64,000 nucleotides of DNA, from positions 353,890 through 417,889 of the forward strand of contig MABD01000030.1 of assembly GCA_002162955.1 (NCBI GenBank), in the 5' to 3' direction. This stretch comes from Gammaproteobacteria bacterium 45_16_T64. Lineage in GTDB: Bacteria; Pseudomonadota; Gammaproteobacteria; Pseudomonadales; Ketobacteraceae. The notes below the pieces were generated by a model. The model was not told where the DNA came from. It searched no databases and worked only from the letters and a program-made list of their open reading frames with translations. Made by a program: the position numbers and the translations under genes. Below, piece after piece: positions 1 to 7,088 of this stretch; within the stretch, counting starts at the first letter, position 1, and every line of letters begins with the position of its first letter.

Positions 1-925
1 CTTCTTTTAGCACCTTAAATAGATCACCATTTGGTACGGCGCATAAACGCTCTTCCCAAGGGTTGTATTTGGGGCTGAAGTGCTTCATATCAAAATCGGC
101 CCCCAGCTGCTTACTGGCCATGGCAAGTAGGGCTTTGCGTACGATCTTCGGGCGTTGTTTTGATAATTTGTACACAGTACGTTGCAGGCCAACATTCCTA
201 ACGCGGGCCATTTGATATACCACGTTTTCCGGCAGGAATTTACGGAGCCGTATGGATATAACATCCTTCTCTGGGACTGTCGCGACATATGACGGAGAGC
301 GTTGCAGCATGGTGACATGAGCTGCGTGTTCCGCCATTGCAGGCACCAGGGTCACGGCGGTTGCACCGCTACCAATAATCAGTACTTTCTTGTTGCCATA
401 ATCTATATCGTCACTCCACTTTTGCGGGTGAACGACTTGGCCTTTGAAGTTTTCGGCGCCAGGAAATGCAGGGGTGTAGCCGGCATCGTAGTTGTAGTAG
501 CCGGTGCATCCCATCAAATAGTTGCAGGTGAATATGTCTTGGGAGCCATCACTTTCGCTTTCTGTTATGACAGTCCATGTGGCTTCAGGGCTAGACCAAT
601 CTAACGACACAACCTTTTGTCCGTAGTGAATGTGGTTGTCCAATCGGTATTCTGATGCGGTTTCTTTGATGTAATTCAGAATTGACCCGCCACTTGCGAT
701 GCTCTTTTCTTCTTTCCAAGGCTTAAATGAGTAGCCGAGCGTAAACATATCTGAATCTGACCGTATACCTGGGTAACGGAATAGATCCCAAGTCCCCCCA
801 ATAGACTGCCGTCGCTCAATGAGGGCAAACGACTTTCCAGGGCTCTGCCTGCGTAGATGTGCTGCTGCGCCAACGCCAGAAAGCCCAGCGCCAATGATTA
901 GTACGTCAAAATGTCTCGCGCTCAT
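1..925 (-). CDS. Flavin-containing monooxygenase, Baeyer-Villiger type (3' end beyond window)
   Basis: Reading leftward from the ATG at 925 gives 308 uninterrupted residues that run off the window edge, so the C-terminal part (the family is usually near 500 residues) is missing. An FAD-binding GAGLSG motif lies at residues 12-17 and a second Rossmann motif, GSGATA, at about 185-190 for NADPH. Residues 160-170 (FKGQVVHPQKW) match the Baeyer-Villiger fingerprint FxGxxxHxxxW, but the next residue is Ser instead of the usual Pro or Asp. Family knowledge predicts NADPH- and O2-dependent oxidation of a ketone or a soft nucleophile; the substrate cannot be read here. It is divergent from the metal-dependent hydrolase at 1112 and shares a 186-base promoter region with it. 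Confidence 0.85.
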   Translation of the reverse strand, partial: MSARHFDVLIIGAGLSGVGAAAHLRRQSPGKSFALIERRQSIGGTWDLFRYPGIRSDSDMFTLGYSFKPWKEEKSIASGGSILNYIKETASEYRLDNHIHYGQKVVSLDWSSPEATWTVITESESDGSQDIFTCNYLMGCTGYYNYDAGYTPAFPGAENFKGQVVHPQKWSDDIDYGNKKVLIIGSGATAVTLVPAMAEHAAHVTMLQRSPSYVATVPEKDVISIRLRKFLPENVVYQMARVRNVGLQRTVYKLSKQRPKIVRKALLAMASKQLGADFDMKHFSPKYNPWEERLCAVPNGDLFKVLKE

Positions 926-947
926 AAGTCTAAATCCAGATTGTTGT

Positions 948-960
948 ATGTGTATCACAT
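948..960. promoter_or_regulatory. Operator-like palindrome upstream of the monooxygenase
   Basis: ATGTG-TAT-CACAT is a perfect 5+3+5 palindrome 23 bases upstream of the monooxygenase start. It is a plausible transcription-factor site, perhaps for the AraC-type regulator encoded at 2015-3031, but no factor is proven. Confidence 0.3.
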
Positions 961-1025
961 GACATGAGAGTGGCCTGTTGAGTGAATATGAAACAACTTT
1001 ATCAGAATTATGTTGCATAAATCAA

Positions 1026-1047
1026 TGTGACATTATTAAATGTAACA
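1026..1047. promoter_or_regulatory. Operator-like inverted repeat upstream of the metal-dependent hydrolase
   Basis: TGTGACAT and ATGTAACA are separated by six bases (TATTAA) and match as an inverted repeat at 7 of 8 positions. The site lies 64 bases before the hydrolase start, inside the divergent promoter region. Its function is inferred from symmetry and position only. Confidence 0.3.
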
Positions 1048-1111
1048 TAAAGCGATGGCGAGAATGGCGCCCTGGCTGATCCAATGTAATGAATAGAGAA
1101 GAGAGGTTTCC

Positions 1112-1960
1112 ATGAAAAAATCTATCATGCCCACCCGTAGAAGTATCCAATTTAAGCTCCCAGCTAATCGTATAACCGATTGGCACCGAGACGGCATTAA
1201 CGTTTCCCAATACATGAATACTATGAGCGTGTTTTTACCCGTGGGGGAGCGGTTCTTTATTGATTCGGTTCGCCACTTTCGAGACCAGATACAGGACCCA
1301 GAATTAACCAAAGCAGTTACTGCATTTATTGGACAGGAAGCTATGCATGGTCGAGAGCATGAAGAGCTTAATACGTTGTTGGAAGCCACTAATACGCCAG
1401 CAAAAGAACAGGAAGCGATTGTGACTGGTTTGCTTAATTTTGGTCAAAAGGTGCTACCCAAAAAGCATCAGCTTGCAGTGACAATTGGGCTTGAGCACCT
1501 TACAGGATTATTGGCTGATTCGTTGTTGCGTACGCCAGAAAGTGTGGAAGGGTCCGAGGCCAATTATGTTGCGATGTGGAATTGGCACGCATTAGAGGAA
1601 ACAGAACATAAAGCTGTTGCTTACGATGTGTATCAAGCGGTGATGCCGGATTCTTTAAGCAGTTATGCGATTCGTACTTTTTGGTTAGTAGCAGCAACCG
1701 GTGTTTACTTTTCCCTTCAATATCCTTTTTATATTGAAAATGTCCGGCGTGAGAAGGCATTGCTTGATATTGGGCAGTGGCGCAGTGGGTTGAGTTTTTT
1801 ATGGGGTAAAAAAGGCCTGAAGAGCCAGTGTGTTACTGGTTGGTTTGATTGGTTTCGACCGGGCTTTCATCCTTGGGACCATGACAATGAACATCACCTC
1901 TCCAAATTTGATGAGCTACTTGGAGAGCATACTGATAAAACGCTGAAGTCTGCAGCGTAG
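1112..1960 (+). CDS. Predicted metal-dependent hydrolase (PF10118-like, ferritin-like di-iron fold)
   Basis: This 282-residue protein resembles the family named predicted metal-dependent hydrolase (PF10118). It has the four-helix pattern of metal-binding residues seen in ferritin-like di-iron proteins: Glu46 in GERFF, E76xxH79, E128-H129 in LEHLTG, and E163xxH166 in EETEH. The enzymatic reaction of the family is not established to my knowledge, so hydrolase is only the family label. A good ribosome site (AGAGAGG) precedes the ATG. Genes of this family often sit beside AraC-type regulators and lipid or steroid oxidation genes, which is the arrangement here. The gene ends just before a strong intrinsic terminator. 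Confidence 0.75.
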   Translation: MKKSIMPTRRSIQFKLPANRITDWHRDGINVSQYMNTMSVFLPVGERFFIDSVRHFRDQIQDPELTKAVTAFIGQEAMHGREHEELNTLLEATNTPAKEQEAIVTGLLNFGQKVLPKKHQLAVTIGLEHLTGLLADSLLRTPESVEGSEANYVAMWNWHALEETEHKAVAYDVYQAVMPDSLSSYAIRTFWLVAATGVYFSLQYPFYIENVRREKALLDIGQWRSGLSFLWGKKGLKSQCVTGWFDWFRPGFHPWDHDNEHHLSKFDELLGEHTDKTLKSAA

Positions 1961-1983
1961 GTATTTTAGTTTGTGTCGACTAG

Positions 1984-2006
1984 GGCCGCATCGTGCGGCC
2001 TTTTTT
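1984..2006 (+). terminator. Intrinsic terminator of the metal-dependent hydrolase gene
   Basis: GGCCGCA (1984-1990) pairs with TGCGGCC (1994-2000) around a three-base loop and is followed by six T residues. It separates the hydrolase gene from the convergent AraC-family gene. Confidence 0.9.
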
Positions 2007-2014
2007 ATTTATGG

Positions 2015-3031
2015 TTAATGACAGTGATTCTTACGATATTCCCCTGGTGAGCAACTCATCCAGCGTCGAAAGGCGCGGGTAAAACTTGCGGTATCCGTAT
2101 AACCCAAATGTATCGCCAGTTCATCTAGTTTCATGCTGCTACCGATGAGTAATTGCAACGCAATTTGGCGGCGCTCTTCTTCTACAATCGCACGAAAGTT
2201 AGTGCCTTCTTGTTCCAGTTTTCTACGCAGACTTCTCGGTGACATGGCCAGTGTTTTAGCGACGTTATCAAGAGTAGCGACCAACCCTAAAGTGCCGAGT
2301 AATTGCTGTCGCACCTGGCCTTCGAGACCGGATACTTTTCTGCGCTCTAACTGTATTTTACATTGATCTTCGAGCATGCGAACCAGGTTGGCATCGAACA
2401 TGGGAAGGGGGCGGTCTACATCTTCTTGGCGTATTAACCCTGCGTTTCGCTTGCAGTTATACGTAGGTTTATGGCCGCAAAGCTCTTCGATTAAGCTAGC
2501 GTATTCTGGTGGCGCTCCTTCTAATTCTACCCCAGCGATTTTTACACCCGCAAAATTCAGCTCCTTCATAAGGTTTAGTGCTGTAGCCATATCCCTTTCC
2601 AACAAAAACTGACGTAGATGAGGGGGGATCGGCTCTGGATCTAAACCTAACCCAAATAGCTCGCCATCTTCAAATTGGTAGATATTGCAGTAAGCGGTAC
2701 TTAGGGGGAGGTATTGCATTGCCCGCGTGGCAGCTTCTCGTAATGTTCGGCTGGTTCGAATTGCAAAGCCCCAAACCCCGAATGTCGCGATGTTGTATTG
2801 CATGCCCAATTGGAAGCCCAGTGCAGGTTCATTTGGTAATGCCAAAATGAGGTTCTCGATCAGCCTCATTTCTTGATTACGAGTAATGAGCGCATCACTG
2901 TCACAGAGTTCTTTTTCAATGATCTCAGTACCTTGTAAGCAGGTATCTTGATCAATGCCGTGACTGGCGGCAAAGTTTATCATCACTTGAGCGATGGCAA
3001 CGGGATGGAGAATAGGGTCTTTTTTCGGCAT
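2015..3031 (-). CDS. AraC-family transcriptional regulator (arabinose-binding-like N domain)
   Basis: The 338-residue product has an N-terminal region typical of the large AraC subgroup with an Arabinose_bd (PF12625-like) domain, including the stretch FGVWGFAIRTSRTLREA around residues 87-103. The two helix-turn-helix motifs of AraC proteins lie at about 235-335 (MSPRSLRRKLEQEGTNF, then LGYTDTASFTRAFRRW and SPGEYR). Relatives such as OruR and ArgR-like or lipid-responsive regulators are activated by a small ligand. The gene is convergent with the hydrolase and divergent from the desaturase, so it probably controls one or both. An inverted repeat at 3070-3096 in the shared promoter region could be its site. 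The ligand is unknown. Confidence 0.88.
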   Translation of the reverse strand: MPKKDPILHPVAIAQVMINFAASHGIDQDTCLQGTEIIEKELCDSDALITRNQEMRLIENLILALPNEPALGFQLGMQYNIATFGVWGFAIRTSRTLREAATRAMQYLPLSTAYCNIYQFEDGELFGLGLDPEPIPPHLRQFLLERDMATALNLMKELNFAGVKIAGVELEGAPPEYASLIEELCGHKPTYNCKRNAGLIRQEDVDRPLPMFDANLVRMLEDQCKIQLERRKVSGLEGQVRQQLLGTLGLVATLDNVAKTLAMSPRSLRRKLEQEGTNFRAIVEEERRQIALQLLIGSSMKLDELAIHLGYTDTASFTRAFRRWMSCSPGEYRKNHCH

Positions 3032-3069
3032 GAAGGAAAGTCTATAGCAATCTATGATAGATAACTAGC

Positions 3070-3096
3070 TGGCCATTTATGCAAAGCGAATGGCCA
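3070..3096. promoter_or_regulatory. Operator-like inverted repeat between the araC-type gene and the desaturase
   Basis: TGGCCATT (3070-3077) and AATGGCCA (3089-3096) form a perfect 8-base inverted repeat with an 11-base spacer, in the 163-base divergent promoter region. Half-site centres are 19 bases apart, compatible with a dimer spanning two turns of DNA. Assignment to the neighbouring AraC-type regulator is inference. Confidence 0.35.
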
Positions 3097-3194
3097 TAGC
3101 GGCCCTGTTTGTGACAAGGCGCATTCAGTAACTTAGTAGCATAAGTAATCGAATCAGGCTTAACATAAACGCTATAAGAAATAAGAGGGTCATC

Positions 3195-4100
3195 ATGTCC
3201 GCAGATTTAGCAAAGTTGAATAAAGAGGCTATTGCCGTCGCCAAGCAACATATGGGGTTGATGTGTTGGCCTACCGTAATTATGGTTGGCGTTGTGCTTG
3301 CAGGCTTCTCTGTGAACCTAACGTTGTTCGCTATGGGAATATTGCCTGCGTGGGCAACGGTCATTATATTGGGCATTTTTACCTATATGTCATATACCCC
3401 TTTGCATGAGGCTGCTCACGGGAATATACACGGTAAGCAAGAGCACCTAGAATGGTTAAATAAGTTGTGCGGTTTCTTAGTTGCCCCATTAATTGCAGTG
3501 CCTTATGCATCCCACCGTTTGGAGCATTTTACGCACCACAGATATACCAATCACCCAGAAAAAGATCCTGACTACATAATGAGTGGTATGGCGAATGGTC
3601 CATGGGGGGCATTGATGACCGTGCTTAAGTTTTTCTGGGTTCAAAATACATTTTTTGTAAAGCACGGTTGGAAATCAGCGACCATAAAAGAGCGAGCGAT
3701 TTATTGCGTTGAAGTGTTTGTTTCTCTCGGTTGGAGAACTGCATTTGTATTACTTGTGGATCAACCGGGTGATGTTACTGTGCTTATATTGGGGTATTTG
3801 ATTGGCGGATTCTTTACTGCGTATTGGTTTGCTTATCGTCCGCATATTCCTTATCAGGAACAGCAGCGCTACCGCACGACCAATAGTTTAATCATGCCTA
3901 CGTGGATGAAACCTTTTGAATGGTTTTGGCTAGGGCAGAATCTGCATTCGGTTCATCACTTATTCCCACGCGTTCCTTTTTATCGATACCATGCCGTGCA
4001 CCGAGAGATAGAGCCGATCTTGCGAGAATATGGCACGCCGATTGTGGGAATATTTGATCGTGAGCCAGTGGCTGATAAAACTAAAGGGTTGGCTGTATAG
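3195..4100 (+). CDS. Membrane fatty-acid desaturase/hydroxylase family protein
   Basis: This 301-residue integral membrane protein carries the three histidine clusters of the membrane di-iron desaturase superfamily (PF00487-like): H71EAAH75, H107RLEHFTHH115, and QNLH251SVHH255. Hydrophobic segments lie at about 25-50, 52-68, 92-104 and 190-225. Family members use O2 and electrons from a ferredoxin or cytochrome b5-like partner to desaturate or hydroxylate lipid or carotenoid chains. The short length and single-domain form suit either a fatty-acid desaturase or a carotene hydroxylase/ketolase relative, and the substrate cannot be decided. GAGGG precedes the ATG. It is divergent from the AraC-type gene. 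Confidence 0.8.
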   Translation: MSADLAKLNKEAIAVAKQHMGLMCWPTVIMVGVVLAGFSVNLTLFAMGILPAWATVIILGIFTYMSYTPLHEAAHGNIHGKQEHLEWLNKLCGFLVAPLIAVPYASHRLEHFTHHRYTNHPEKDPDYIMSGMANGPWGALMTVLKFFWVQNTFFVKHGWKSATIKERAIYCVEVFVSLGWRTAFVLLVDQPGDVTVLILGYLIGGFFTAYWFAYRPHIPYQEQQRYRTTNSLIMPTWMKPFEWFWLGQNLHSVHHLFPRVPFYRYHAVHREIEPILREYGTPIVGIFDREPVADKTKGLAV

Positions 4101-4130
4101 GACGGTTGAGCGAGTTCTATATACGAAAAA

Positions 4131-4165
4131 GCCCGCAAGGCTCGGTTTTACATGGTTTTGCGGGC
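4131..4165 (-). repeat. Hairpin repeat, copy A (terminator-like on the minus strand)
   Basis: GCCCGCAA (4131-4138) pairs with TTGCGGGC (4158-4165). The 35-base unit matches the tmRNA terminator at 9085-9119 at 31 of 35 positions. On the minus strand it is followed by five T residues, as an intrinsic terminator would be, yet no minus-strand gene is visible to its right. On the plus strand it may still end the desaturase transcript, with a weaker T-tract after a second small hairpin (GCCTGC/GCAGGC near 4164-4182). Confidence 0.6.
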
Positions 4166-4182
4166 CTGCTTTTAGTGGCAGG

Positions 4183-4643
4183 CCGCTATCTCGAACGATG
4201 CATTTTCAGGCGTAAACTATCAGCGTCAATTTATCTTCAATCGAAGGCTCCTTAGGAAATACATTACAGCATCAAACTGTCAGATATTAAAAGATCTCCT
4301 GCCATTCCCATTTGTCATATTCAACGTTACAAAATGTGAACTGCCTCTATATAAATTTCGCATATCCATTTGACACATTAATACAAACGGTTCCATAACA
4401 TCTTGCCATTCCCCTGACAATTGGATGCCTTGATCTGTCGAGCCTTATCAATTCAACTACTTAGCTGTCAAAAAGTGCTTAGCCTTTTATTTTAGCGGTA
4501 GAAATGACGCGGAAAATAGTACGTGTACCCATGTAACAGTTTGTATCCATGCATAGTAATTGGATTATTTTTCAACGATAGTTTGTTTCGTGCTACGGAT
4601 AACTAATGATAAACACCATTCGCACACCTTGGATTACCCAGGG
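4183..4643. other. Intergenic stretch without a recognised gene
   Basis: About 460 bases separate the desaturase hairpin from the riboswitch-like leader. I see no open frame with a ribosome site and no tRNA. GCCATTCCC occurs twice (near 4300 and 4407), and a TTGACA at about 4374 has only a poor -10 partner. The lipase promoter must lie in the right part of this stretch but I cannot pin it down. Confidence 0.5.
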
Positions 4644-4736
4644 GTTGTTGGAAACGACAACACGCCAAACCGCAAGCAATTGCGGGACGGAAAGCCACGA
4701 GTCCTATCAGTAACACTGGAGGATGGTCGGGCCGCC
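4644..4736 (+). ncRNA. Probable cyclic-di-GMP class I (GEMM-I) riboswitch in the lipase leader
   Basis: The core at 4664-4736 follows the GEMM-I order of conserved blocks. CCAAACC is followed by a CCGCAA/TTGCGG stem closed by a GCAA (GNRA) tetraloop, then GGGACGGAAAGCC, then a second hairpin arm (TCCT...AGGA enclosing CAGT/ACTG), then GGATGG and the 3' element GGGCCGCC. The known consensus has GGCAAACC and GACGCAAAGCC. The two differences are a G-to-C and a C-to-G change that would preserve one base pair. A separate stem GTTGTTG/CGACAAC with a GAAA loop (4644-4661) precedes the core. The closing P1 helix is not obvious, which lowers confidence. The lipase start codon follows 82 bases downstream. 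Confidence 0.65.
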
Positions 4737-4818
4737 TCTCGGGGTTGAGTTAACCTCTCTAGACGAAATCCGCCAGACGTGTTGCCGCATCATATTCATA
4801 CTTGAATGGGGTCGGCAA

Positions 4819-5838
4819 ATGACTTTACGAAATACTTTCGCTTCTCTCGCTGCAACAGCAGCACTCGCTTTTTCTGCTACAACGGTTAGTGCAAACAGTC
4901 ATAATGATTATGAACCTGTCGAAGATTGCGCTTGGTGGAATGTAGGTTGTGACATTACGCAACACGCCAATCGCTACAACACCCAATACCCTATCGTTTT
5001 AGTGCACGGTGTCTCTGGCTTCGATAAAATCTTGTTCATTGAATACTGGCACGGTATTCCAAGTGAATTGAGAGGCGGCGATGCGAATGTTTGGACGCCA
5101 AACCTCACTGCTTGGGGTGGCAGTGAGCAGCGCGGAGAGCAATTAATTGACTACATCAACAACGTCGTATTACCGGCTACAGGCGCTAGCAAAGTCAATT
5201 TGATCGGTCACAGCCAAGGCAGCCCAACCTCTCGTTATGTTGCCAGCACGGCCCCCGACATCGTAGCGTCAGTGACCAGTGTCCACGGTGCAAATGGTGG
5301 TTCTCCTTTTAATGACATGATGCTTAACAGCATTGTTCCACCGGATCACCCCATGTACGACGCATACGTCGCGTTTAACGAAACACTACTAAACGCACTG
5401 GGTGATGTGGTTGATTTTCTTGCCTCTGGCGAATCCTTCGACCAGCAATCATTTGACGCAGTTTACCAACTCAGTACAGCCGGGCAAATCGAGTACAACG
5501 CCAACTATCCAGAGGGTAAACCAACGACAGAATGTGGAAGCGGCGCAGAAGAAGTCAATGGTATCAGCTACTACTCTTGGGGCGGCTTCGCCGGCGTAAC
5601 CAACGTGTTAGATCCGCTAGATTATGCAATGACGATTGTGGGTGCATTGTCTGCTCCTGGGACAGAAACTGATGGCCTAGTGCCTCGCTGCGCACAACAT
5701 TGGGGTAAAGTACTTCGCGATGACTACCAGCATAACCATACCGATGGCTCTAACATGCTATTAGGCATGTCTGGCTGGACAGACCCCAAAGACATCTTTG
5801 AATCTCACGCAAGTCGATTACGACAAAAGGGCTTGTAA
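4819..5838 (+). CDS. Secreted triacylglycerol lipase, family I (Pseudomonas LipA type)
   Basis: The 339-residue precursor has a Sec signal peptide (residues 1-25, cleavage likely after VSA). The alpha/beta-hydrolase core opens with YPIVLVHGVSGFD. The catalytic triad can be placed as Ser132 in GHSQG, Asp285 in ETDGLVP and His307 in QHNHTD. Asp-His spacing (22) and the Cys239-Cys291 spacing (52) equal those of Pseudomonas aeruginosa LipA, so the family disulfide and the calcium-site region are probably kept. Two extra cysteines, 37 and 44, lie in an N-terminal extension. I chose the ATG at 4819, because an earlier in-frame ATG at 4723 lies inside the riboswitch and would bury the signal peptide. 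The foldase gene follows, and export by a type II system is expected. Confidence 0.9.
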   Translation: MTLRNTFASLAATAALAFSATTVSANSHNDYEPVEDCAWWNVGCDITQHANRYNTQYPIVLVHGVSGFDKILFIEYWHGIPSELRGGDANVWTPNLTAWGGSEQRGEQLIDYINNVVLPATGASKVNLIGHSQGSPTSRYVASTAPDIVASVTSVHGANGGSPFNDMMLNSIVPPDHPMYDAYVAFNETLLNALGDVVDFLASGESFDQQSFDAVYQLSTAGQIEYNANYPEGKPTTECGSGAEEVNGISYYSWGGFAGVTNVLDPLDYAMTIVGALSAPGTETDGLVPRCAQHWGKVLRDDYQHNHTDGSNMLLGMSGWTDPKDIFESHASRLRQKGL

Positions 5839-5862
5839 CGTCAATAACGCAGTCAATAACCT

Positions 5863-5881
5863 AGGGGAGTGCTGCTCCCCT
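5863..5881 (+). terminator. Intercistronic hairpin between lipase and foldase genes
   Basis: AGGGGAG and CTCCCCT pair around a five-base loop, followed by only a short T-tract. It may partly terminate transcription or protect the 3' end of the lipase mRNA, giving more lipase than foldase. Confidence 0.5.
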
Positions 5882-5964
5882 TTCTAATCCAAACCAACGT
5901 AACCAATGACGTCTACTATACTGAGATAAAACGCATTTTATGAGAGAGTAAGGACAACTGGATT

Positions 5965-7029
5965 ATGCGCACAATACTTGGCTTGGGCATAGCCGCTCTA
6001 ATGATTGGAGCGGCTTGGTGGCTTTGGCCTGAGGAAGACGCTGCCTTGGCGATGAACATCGAGCAAGTAGAGACTCCCGTTAGCTCAACTGAAAACGGCA
6101 AGATGGCAAAAGAAAAAAACATAGCATCCAACTGGATATCACCGAATCTTACTTACGATAACTACGAATCCGAATACGGTGACCTACCGCCTTCATTGAT
6201 AGGTACAACCATCCCTTTCCGCCTGGAAGTAAACGATCGAGGTGAGCTAATTGTCAGCTCACATCTACGCAGGTTCTTCGACTATTTTCTCACCACAGTG
6301 GGGGAAGAGCCTATGGAGACGATACTCGCTCGCATTAAGGAAATGCTAACCTTCTATTTGCCAGAAACGGCAGTGCCAAGAGCAATCGAAATTCTGCATC
6401 AATACTATGAACTCAAATCTGCTGAAATAGACCTAGAAAAGCAATTGAGCGATGACTACCTCGCCACGGAACAAAGACCAAGTCATGCAGAGATGAAGCG
6501 ACTTTTGAGGGACCTACGCGCAAGCAACATGGACGCTGAAGCCTATACTGCATTTTTCGGCAAAGAGAATATGCTCGATGATTATGCTATCAGACGCCTT
6601 GAGATCCAGGGTGATGAATCATTGACAGACAATGAGCGTCACACTGCACTCATCGCAATTGAAGAGCACCTGCCCGAAGCTGACAGAGAACATAAGCGCG
6701 TTGAACGAACTCAAATACAAGCACTAGAGGCCGTAGCACAGGGCAGGCGAGATGGTGCGAGCGACGCTGAGATATTCGAGATTAGAACACAAGCGTTCGG
6801 AGCAGAAGCCGCTCAGCGATTTGCCGAAGCGGATCAACGACAAGCAACATGGGACTCACGAGTATCAGCCTATAGAGCGGAAAGAAGAGAAATACTCGCA
6901 TCAGAAGGTATAGCTGAAGAAGACAAAGCCTATGAGATTGATCAACTGCGCCAAGGTCACTTTCAAGACTCGGAGCGGAAACGTATCCCTGTCATTGACA
7001 AAATGAAAGACATTCAAGGTAAGAGATAA
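5965..7029 (+). CDS. Lipase-specific foldase (Lif, steric chaperone)
   Basis: The 354-residue product matches the lipase foldase family. It has an N-terminal membrane anchor (about residues 4-21), a variable linker to about residue 60, and a periplasmic, strongly charged helical domain. The family motif RxxFDY is present as R102RFFDYFLTTVGEE115. Lif proteins wrap around the secreted family I lipase in the periplasm and bring it to its active fold. The gene lies 126 bases after the lipase gene, the usual arrangement, and has AAGGA before its ATG. The C-terminal half is rich in Glu, Arg and Ala, as expected for the helical clamp. Codon use looks like that of the lipase gene. Confidence 0.92.
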   Translation: MRTILGLGIAALMIGAAWWLWPEEDAALAMNIEQVETPVSSTENGKMAKEKNIASNWISPNLTYDNYESEYGDLPPSLIGTTIPFRLEVNDRGELIVSSHLRRFFDYFLTTVGEEPMETILARIKEMLTFYLPETAVPRAIEILHQYYELKSAEIDLEKQLSDDYLATEQRPSHAEMKRLLRDLRASNMDAEAYTAFFGKENMLDDYAIRRLEIQGDESLTDNERHTALIAIEEHLPEADREHKRVERTQIQALEAVAQGRRDGASDAEIFEIRTQAFGAEAAQRFAEADQRQATWDSRVSAYRAERREILASEGIAEEDKAYEIDQLRQGHFQDSERKRIPVIDKMKDIQGKR

Positions 7030-7088
7030 CAGTAGACCAACGTAATGCGATTACTCTGGTTAGTACGTAATGTAACGGATTCCAATTT

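Noticed and set aside
4166..4215. Degenerate tmRNA or tRNA next to the hairpin repeat at 4131-4165
   Set aside because: No T-arm, acceptor stem or tag frame is recognisable on the minus strand.
4723..4818. Earlier in-frame ATG for the lipase at 4723
   Set aside because: It lies inside the conserved 3' element of the riboswitch-like RNA and would put 32 residues before a clear signal peptide.
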